Below are positions 58,301 to 64,000 of a DNA stretch of 64,000 nt, piece after piece. Under the pieces are notes generated by a model. The model saw nothing but the letters and a program-made list of their open reading frames with translations, did no database searches and was not told the origin of the DNA. The position numbers and the translations under genes are program-made. Positions within the stretch are counted from its first letter, which is position 1, and every line of letters begins with the position of its first letter. This DNA is from DASSUW01 sp963835525 (GTDB taxonomy: Bacteria > Actinomycetota > Thermoleophilia > Solirubrobacterales > Solirubrobacteraceae): contig CAWIFM010000009.1 in the NCBI GenBank assembly GCA_963835525.1, forward strand, positions 615,545-679,544. Reading direction: 5' to 3'.

Positions 58301-59014
58301 CGCCCGACGGCCACGACGGCTGGTCGTGATCGCTCGCTGACCGCCCAGTTCGCGCAGTCGACCAGGCCGAGGCTCGGATCGTTCGAACAGGCCGGGCTGG
58401 GTCCCGACCGGCACGTTGAGCATCTTCGAGAAGAGGCGCGCGCCGGCCCCGCCGTAGTAGCCGCTCCTGAAGATCTCGACGTCGACCGCGACGGTCCGAC
58501 CTCACCTTGAGGTCGACTGATTGCCCCTTCTCGAGGCTCGAGCGCGTGGCGTAGGCGTCCACGTTCTGGGTCGCGAGTCCCACCTCCCAGTCCGCGTCGC
58601 CGGGATAGCAGTTCTCCCGCACGACGGCGTTCCCGACCGCGCACGACTGCGCTCGGGGCGTGACCTGGACCACGCGCGAGTTGGCGGACTCGACGCCGTT
58701 CTCGATCGACCTGACGGCGTAGAAGTAGGTCGTGCCGTTGAGCGGCGTGATGTCGGCGAAGGTCGTCGGGACGAGCGGGTCCGGAGGAATGATGGGCCGC
58801 CCATGAACACCGGCGTGTTGACCGTCGTGGCGGTGGTGCCGCGGTAGACGCGGTACGCGGTCGCTCCCGCGGCCGGCTGCCAGGACAGCTCGGCGCGGCC
58901 GCTCTGGGCCATGCCAGTCACCCCGGTCGGTGCCGGCGCGGCCTGCGCCGCGGGCGCGGCCAGCCCAAGCGCGGCGAGCGCCGCGCACGCGGCGATCATC
59001 CGCTTGCAGGGCAC
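49334..59014 (-). CDS. Giant secreted mosaic protein: dimethylformamidase-like, five LamG, copper-radical oxidase (heavily frameshifted in 5' two thirds)
   Basis: About 3,200 residues from GTG 59014 (or ATG 58999). Order: signal (MIAACAALAALGLAAPAAQA); Fn3-like; N,N-dimethylformamidase-beta-like domain, 58660-57140 (TYQAYNFWGGKSLYDDKS, FISGAHDEYYSAAMR, GANEVYWKIRFEQPG, TTLASSPVNGDIL); SbsA-type Ig; Ig; LamG; three more Fn3-Ig-LamG modules to about 52270; a galactose-oxidase-type kelch domain with DUF1929 lid, 52240-50830; Fn3, two Ig and a fifth LamG. In the oxidase all copper-radical residues are seen: Cys in NLFCSGHVMLPDG, Tyr in RARWYPTVTTLPDG, Tyr-His in REYHSSSLLLQDG and His in VTHNFDMDQRF. 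It probably oxidises an alcohol or aldehyde to release H2O2 outside the cell. The region 49334-52400 is clean; upstream, indels fall about every 70 bases. Confidence 0.8.
52270..55950 (-). repeat. Tandem ~1.2-kb Fn3-Ig-LamG modules inside the giant gene
   Basis: Each module carries the same string of motifs: YNVHRSTTAGFTP and AAGTYFYRVTAADAAGNV (Fn3), TVSLTAPTAG with VQFTLDG (Ig), and FEEASG, TLEAWV, LRIGGN, EVRVYNRALTAAE (LamG). LamG starts fall near 56550, 55340, 54110 and 52870, giving a period of about 1,210-1,240 bp; a related fifth module is at 50820-49360 with an extra Ig domain. Unequal recombination or misassembly is likely in such an array. Confidence 0.8.
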
Positions 59015-59070
59015 GCGGCGGGGGCATCACTTGGACGCTACGCCGCCAGGGCGCGCGCCCACACTGCCTC

Positions 59071-59088
59071 TTCGGGTAGGTAGCCGAA
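59071..59088. promoter_or_regulatory. 18-bp imperfect palindrome upstream of the giant mosaic gene
   Basis: TTCGGGTAGGTAGCCGAA has 14 of 18 symmetric positions (TTCGG-N-TA-NN-TA-N-CCGAA). It lies 57 bases upstream of GTG 59014 in the 84-base gap between the two giant genes. Its spacing is the same as the CCTAG-type dyads, but the letters differ. Confidence 0.3.
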
Positions 59089-59098
59089 CTTGGCACGT

Positions 59099-62000
59099 CT
59101 ACCTCACCACCGCGTCGACGCCGTAGTTGCTCGATCTCCAGGACTGGCTCGGGAAGGTCCCGGCGGCGTCCCCGTAGACGCCGTTGGGCCCGGCGATCGA
59201 GCGCAGCGGCCCGCTCACGATCGGGCTGGCGAAGGCCATGTCCTGCATCGGGAAGGCGGCGTTCACGCCCACGGACACGACGTAGGTCGGCGCCCGGCGT
59301 GAGCGCGAGCGGCGTCGCGAGCTGCTGCTCCTGCCAGCCCGGAGCCGCTCTCGCCCGTGAACGGGACGGACGCGAGCAGGGTGCCCCCCGCCGTCCACAC
59401 GCGCGCGGTGTGCGCGCCGGTCTCGGCGGAGTCGCGCCAGTAGCGGACGGCCTCGAGGCGCGCCGACTGCGTGACCTCGATCTTGACGCCGAGCTCGAGC
59501 GACCAGGGCCCGGCGCCCGAGCGCCAGTTGCGCGTGTCCAGGCCGGTCCAGTCGAAGGCGGGCGCGCCGGCGAACAGCCGGCACGGGCACGCCGAGGTGG
59601 TGAAGCTGCGTGACTCGGGCGCGGCGAGCGCCACGTCGCGCGCGCTGCGCGCCTCGGTCCCGACGGTGACCGTGTACGAGCTCGACGCGGCGAGCGGGCC
59701 GGTGGGCGTCAGCTCCGCGGTTCGGGAGGCCGCGTCGTAGGAGAGGTCCGAACGGGATCTGCGAGCCGCCGGGACCGCTCAGGTCGAGAGCCGGGGCGAG
59801 CGACGCCGGGTCCATCGCCTCGGAGAAGGTGACCTGAACCGGCGAGTACGGGCTGATCTGGACGGCGCCGTCCGCCGGCGAGGTCGCGCTCACCGTCGGC
59901 GGGTCGGGCGGGACGGTGCTGAACGTCCACGCGACCGGCTCGGCCATCGGCGTCTCGTCGTCGGAGCGGATGCCGGTCGCGAGCCGCGCGAGTGTACGAG
60001 CCGCCGGTCTCGAGCGCCGCGGCCGGCGACGAATGTCGCGGTCCTCGTGTCGCATCGTCGTACGAGACGGGGCCGGCGACAGGGTCGCCCGCTGCGTCCT
60101 CGAGCGTGAAGAGCGGCGTTCACCGGGTCGACGCGTCGAGCGCGACGGAGAACGTCGCCGCCACGGTCGAGCTGGTCGGCACGCCGGTGGCCGAGGCCGA
60201 CGGCGCGGTCGAGACACCTCGGGCGTGCGCGCCGGCGCGTCCGGGAGCCGCACGACCGCGTCGACGAAGTAGTTGCTCGAGCGCCAGGAGCTCGTCGGAT
60301 GCTGGCCCGCGACCTCGGCGTAGCGCCCGTTCTGGCCGTCGCCACGACTGCGCAGCGGGCCGCTCGCGAGCGGTGCGCGAGTCCGTCCAGGGTCTTCACG
60401 TAGTAGTCGTTGAGGCCGACCGAGACCATGTAGACGTGCCCGGGCTCGGGCTGCAGCGGCTCGGCGAGCGCCTGGCGCTGCCAGCCGGAGCCGACTCTCG
60501 TGGAACGAAGGTCGCGCTCGTGAGCTCCGCGCCCGACTCGCTCCAGACCGTCCCGACGTGCTGTCCGCCCTCGCGGGCGTCCTTGTAGAAGCGCAGCGCC
60601 ACGAGCTCCGTCGGCTGGTCGACCGTGACGCGGGTGCCGAGCTCGTAGGACCACGGGCCGGGAGCCGGCCGGAAGTCGCGCACCTCGAGTCCGACCTGGT
60701 CGGGCTGCTGCGAGGTCATCAGGCTGCACGGGCAGCGCGCCGTGGTGAACGACCAGCTCGACAGCTCGGCGAGCGGCGCGCCCGCGTCGGAGCGCACGGC
60801 CGTGGTGAGCCGCGCCGTGTAGCGCTCGCCGATCGCAAGCGCCGCGAGCGGCGTCAGCGTCGCCTCGTGGGTCGCCGCGTCGTAGGCGACGGTCGCGGCC
60901 ACCGGCTGGCCGCCGTCGGGCGTGAGCGTGAAGCTCTGCGCGGTGACGGTGGCCGGGTCCAGCGGGCGGTCGAACGCCGCGCTCACGGAGCTCGCGTTGG
61001 AGACATCGGTTGCGTCGGCGGCCGGGGTCGCGCGCGGTCACCGCCGGGCCGGCGGGTGGCGTGATGGCCGTCGTGAAGTTCCACGCGGAGGCGTCGAGCG
61101 CCGCGCCGTCGAGACCGCGCACGCCGTCGGTGACGCGCGCCGTGTACGCGCTCATCAGGCCGAGCGGCTCGTCCGGGGTCAGCGTCGCGGTGCGAGTCGA
61201 GGCGTCGTAGGAGACGCTCGCGGGCACCTGGGCGCCGCCCGGACCGCTCACCAGGAAGCTCTCCTCGTCCACCGTCGCCGGGTCGGCCGGGCGTGAGAAG
61301 ACGGCGCGCACGACCGCGGCCGGCGAGACGCCTGACGCGAACGGGGCCGGCGTCCTCGAGCTGATCTGGACGTTCGTGCCCGTCGTGAACGAGAAGCTCA
61401 CGGGCGCCGACAGCGTGCGCCCGTCGCGCGCCGCGAGGCCGGTGGTCAGCTCAGCGGTGTAGCGAGTCGACTCGACGAGCCGCGCGTCCGGACGGAGCGT
61501 CACGCTGCGGGCGGGGTCGTCGTAGCTCACCTGGGCGCTCACGAGCGCGCCGCTCGGGGACCGGAGCCGCACCGTGTCCCCGCTCACCGTGGCCGGGTCG
61601 AGCCGCCGGTCGAAGCGCGCCGTCACGGCGACGTCGGTGGCCACACCGGTCGCGTCGGCCGCGGGGGACCGCGAGACCACGACCGGCGGCGTGCCGATCC
61701 CGGTCGAGAAGGTCCAGGTGACGGGCTGCTCGGGCGAGGTGCCCGCCCAGCCCGCGATGCCGGTGCCGACGCGCGCGGTGTAGGAGCTGAACGGCTCGAG
61801 CGTCTCCGCCGGGGTCAGCACGAGACTGTCGCCGTCGAGCCGCACGCTCCCCGGGACCTCGACGTCGTCGGGCCCTGTGAGCGTGAAGTCGCCGTCGTCG
61901 ACCGTGCCCGGGTCGAGCGGGACGTCGAACGTGGCGCTGATGCTGCTCGTGGGCACCGCGCCGGTGGAGCCGTCGGCGGGTGCCGTGGCGGTGACCGACG

Positions 62001-63955
62001 GCGGCGCCGTCGAGTCGAGCCGCAGTCCCGGCTCGGGTTGCGGCGGCCGCACGCCCATGTCGGACAGCACGTTCATGGTGGCCTGCTGGATGCGCGCGTC
62101 CGGCTCGCCTGACCCGTACACGTTGCTGCCGAGGCCGCGCCACCAGTTGTTGGTTCCGGCGGCGAACACGAGGGCGCCGCCGCCGGCGCGGTAGATCGTG
62201 GCGTTCGCGATCGTGGTCCCGCTCGTCTGCGACTGGCCGTTCCCCTGGATCAGCGCGCCGCTGACCGGCGAGGAGGCGAGCGTCTCGACGCCGGCCGGCT
62301 CGCGCCCGTTGGCCACGCGCGCGTCCCACTCCCAGCCCACGAGCGCGCTGCCGACCGACGCCGTCGTCCCCGGGGTCAGCGAATTGAGTGCGGTGTAGCG
62401 CCAGAAGCGGTGACGGCCCTCCTGGGCGGACACGCGGAGCGGGAAGTGAGTGCCGATGTTCTCGCCGACGTACATCTGCCCGAGCAGCTCGTTCTCCGGG
62501 CGGTTGGGACCGCTCGGGTCGCGCCAGGTAGTCGTCGAGACGCCGCTCGGGTCGGGCGGGCCGGACTGCACCGTCTTGTAGCTGATCTCCGACCGGTTCG
62601 GGAGTCCGTTGCGGCCGTCCGTGAAGCGGATCTTCCAGTAGACCGCGTTCGCGCCGAGGAAGACGAGCGAGGTGCCGGCGTCGCGCGCCGACTCGGCGGC
62701 GTCGAACATCTCCTGTGACCAGTACTCGTCGTGGCTGCCGCTCACGAAGACGCGGTGGTCGCGGAGCCGCGCGCCGTCAGCCTGGATGTCCTCGCTGGCC
62801 AGGTAGGTGGTGTCGTAGCCCTGGCGCTCGAGCCAGCCGACCGTCGCGACGTCCGTGCGCGTGTACCAGTCGTAGCGCTCCGGGCCGGCCATCGGCTGGC
62901 TGTAGGGGCGGTCGAAGGAGACCTCGACGGCGCGCGTCGAGCCGGACACCGTGTTCGGCAGCGAGCTCATCCCGTCGTAGAGGCCCTTGCCGTAGAAGTT
63001 GTTGTACGCCTGGTAGGTCGCGGTCGGCACGTGGAAGACGACGTCCGAGTGGCTGTCGTCCGCGCGTACGACGAGCGGGATCTCGTTCGTCGAGCCCGTT
63101 GTCCTCGCGGACGAGCTTCAGGAGATAGACGCCCGACGGCCAGTCGGCCGACGTCGCGACGGTGGCGACGGATCCCCAGGCGGAGCAGTCCACGATCCCC
63201 GTCGTGTCGTCCTCGCGCAGGCACGAGGGCTGGTACCTGCCGCTCGGCCCCTCGATCTCCGAGACGAGCCTGCCCTGATCGCCGCCGTAGCAGCCGGTCC
63301 GGTAGACCTCGACGTGGTAGGGCACGTCCGGGGCGGTCTCGATGTAGAGGTTGACGCTGCCCCCGGCGTTCACGCTCGACGCCGACGCGAAGCCCTCGAT
63401 GCCGCCCTCGTACGCGCGCGTCCCGCGCTCGGTCTTCCACCCGGTCGTGCCCGGGAAGCAGTTCTCGTCCGCGACCACGCCGGACGCGCTGCAGGTGCGC
63501 GCCCGCGGCGTGACCTCGGCCGGACTGGTCCGGAGCGTCGACTCGCCGTCCGGCGACGCGCCTGATGGCGTAGTAGTAGGCTGGCCGTTGACCGCGCTCG
63601 TGTCGACGAAGCTCGTCTCGGAGAGGCCCTCCGGCGTGACGCGCTGCACGCGGACAGGGAGGTCCCCCGGTAGACCTCGTACTCGGTGGCACCCTCCGCC
63701 GGCTTCCAGGCGAGGCTGGCCTCGCCGTCGAGCGCGATCGCCGTGAGGCCCTCGGGGGCGAACGGGATCGTGGCGGCCCGGGGAGTGGCCGGCCAGACGG
63801 CCGCGACGTGGAGAAGGAAAGGATTCCTGTGTGGTAGCAGCCCCCGTCTGACGATCGGCTTCCCAGGGCGTTCTCATGAGCAGCACGGCGGCGATCACGC
63901 TGCCGGCTGCGAAGGCGAGGCTGACCCGATGGAATGCGGTGCCGGGGAGCGTCAT
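59099..63955 (-). CDS. Large secreted protein: dimethylformamidase-like domain, SbsA-type Ig repeats and DUF4082 domains (frameshifted; start uncertain)
   Basis: About 1,600 residues. After an unclear N-terminus (hydrophobic SLAFAAGSVIAAVLLM if ATG 63955 is right) come an Fn3-like start (SLAWKPAEGATEYEVYRG), a dimethylformamidase-beta-like domain, 63450-62080 (TYQAYNNFYGKGLYDG, FVSGSHDEYWSQEMFD, GANAVYWKIRFTDGRNG, ETLASSPVSGALIQGNG), at least six SbsA/Big_5-type Ig repeats (ADGSTGAVPTSSISATFDVP and similar) and two DUF4082 domains (CPCSLMTSQQPDQVGLEVRD, VALRFYKDAREGGQHVGTVW; CPCRLFAGAPAFDWTGLDTR), ending SSNYGVDAVVR. It is a paralogue of the first half of the 59014 gene. The stretch 63030-61040 is nearly clean; indels lie on either side. 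It is probably surface-bound; any hydrolase activity is inferred only from the family name. Confidence 0.75.
63848..63865. promoter_or_regulatory. Partial match to the 18-bp dyad near the right edge
   Basis: GTCTGACGATCGGCTTCC shares the 11-base core GACGATCGGCT with the copy at 15471 but lacks the CCTAG/CTAGG arms. If it is a real operator, the adjacent mosaic gene would start to its left (below 63848) rather than at 63955. Confidence 0.25.
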
Positions 63956-64000
63956 CTCGAGCACCACGAACAGGACAGCACCCGTAGCCCACCCCCATGC

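Overview
The window is very GC-rich DNA with many GTG/TTG starts and stop/start overlaps. It carries rplM-rpsI-glmM-glmS and many secreted LamG, Fn3 and Ig-like proteins. This fits a soil-type actinobacterium, possibly Thermoleophilia (Solirubrobacterales-like); the placement is inference from gene content only. No rRNA, tRNA, CRISPR array or intact insertion sequence was seen.

Layout. (1) 1-5685, minus: a secreted sugar-dehydrogenase-like/BACON/LamG protein cut by the left edge, then a secreted M23 peptidase. (2) 5877-12734, plus: rplM, rpsI (with a long acidic N-terminal extension), glmM, an MFS transporter, a membrane-anchored propeller-like protein and glmS. GlmM and GlmS both feed UDP-GlcNAc synthesis. 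(3) 12797-20040: a lasso-peptide-like RiPP locus. It has two precursor genes (12797-12961 minus; 19885-20040 plus) whose 27-residue leaders align without a gap, one B1 (PqqD-like), one B2 (transglutaminase-like protease), two short asparagine-synthetase-like cyclases, an HprK-like kinase, a nucleotidyltransferase and an ABC-2 exporter. Neither predicted core has the Asp/Glu at position 7-9 needed for a classical lasso ring, and both cyclases lack the N-terminal glutaminase-like domain. This is the best candidate for an undescribed system here. (4) 20089-21822, minus: a PAS/histidine kinase with a degenerate receiver.

(5) 22057-49337: an exopolysaccharide/cell-surface glycan region with a UDP-GlcNAc 2-epimerase, a WecG/TagA transferase, several GT4 and GT2 glycosyltransferases, a hexapeptide acyltransferase, a FemAB/GNAT-like protein, an AsnB-type amidotransferase, Wzy, Wzz and Wzx homologues, a methyltransferase and a GT39-like membrane protein. 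Four paralogous secreted parallel beta-helix proteins (24027, 27315, 29661, 39136) are embedded in it. (6) 49334-63955, minus: two very large secreted mosaic genes, both with an N,N-dimethylformamidase-beta-like domain. One also has an intact copper-radical (galactose oxidase-type) domain and five LamG domains, and is translationally coupled to the downstream membrane glycosyltransferase.

An 18-bp dyad (CCTAG-N-CG-NN-CG-N-CTAGG) recurs in front of the RiPP transport operon, the GT2/AsnB operon and the Wzz/Wzy operon, so these units may share a regulator.

Caution on quality: many genes can be read only by switching frame every 50-130 bases (about 2.6-4.2, 13.7-18.4, 35.1-38.8 and 52.5-63.8 kb, with isolated events elsewhere), while other blocks are clean. 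The conserved protein continues across each switch, so I treat these as single-base indels in the sequence and annotate whole genes, not pseudogenes. Exact ends in those blocks are approximate.
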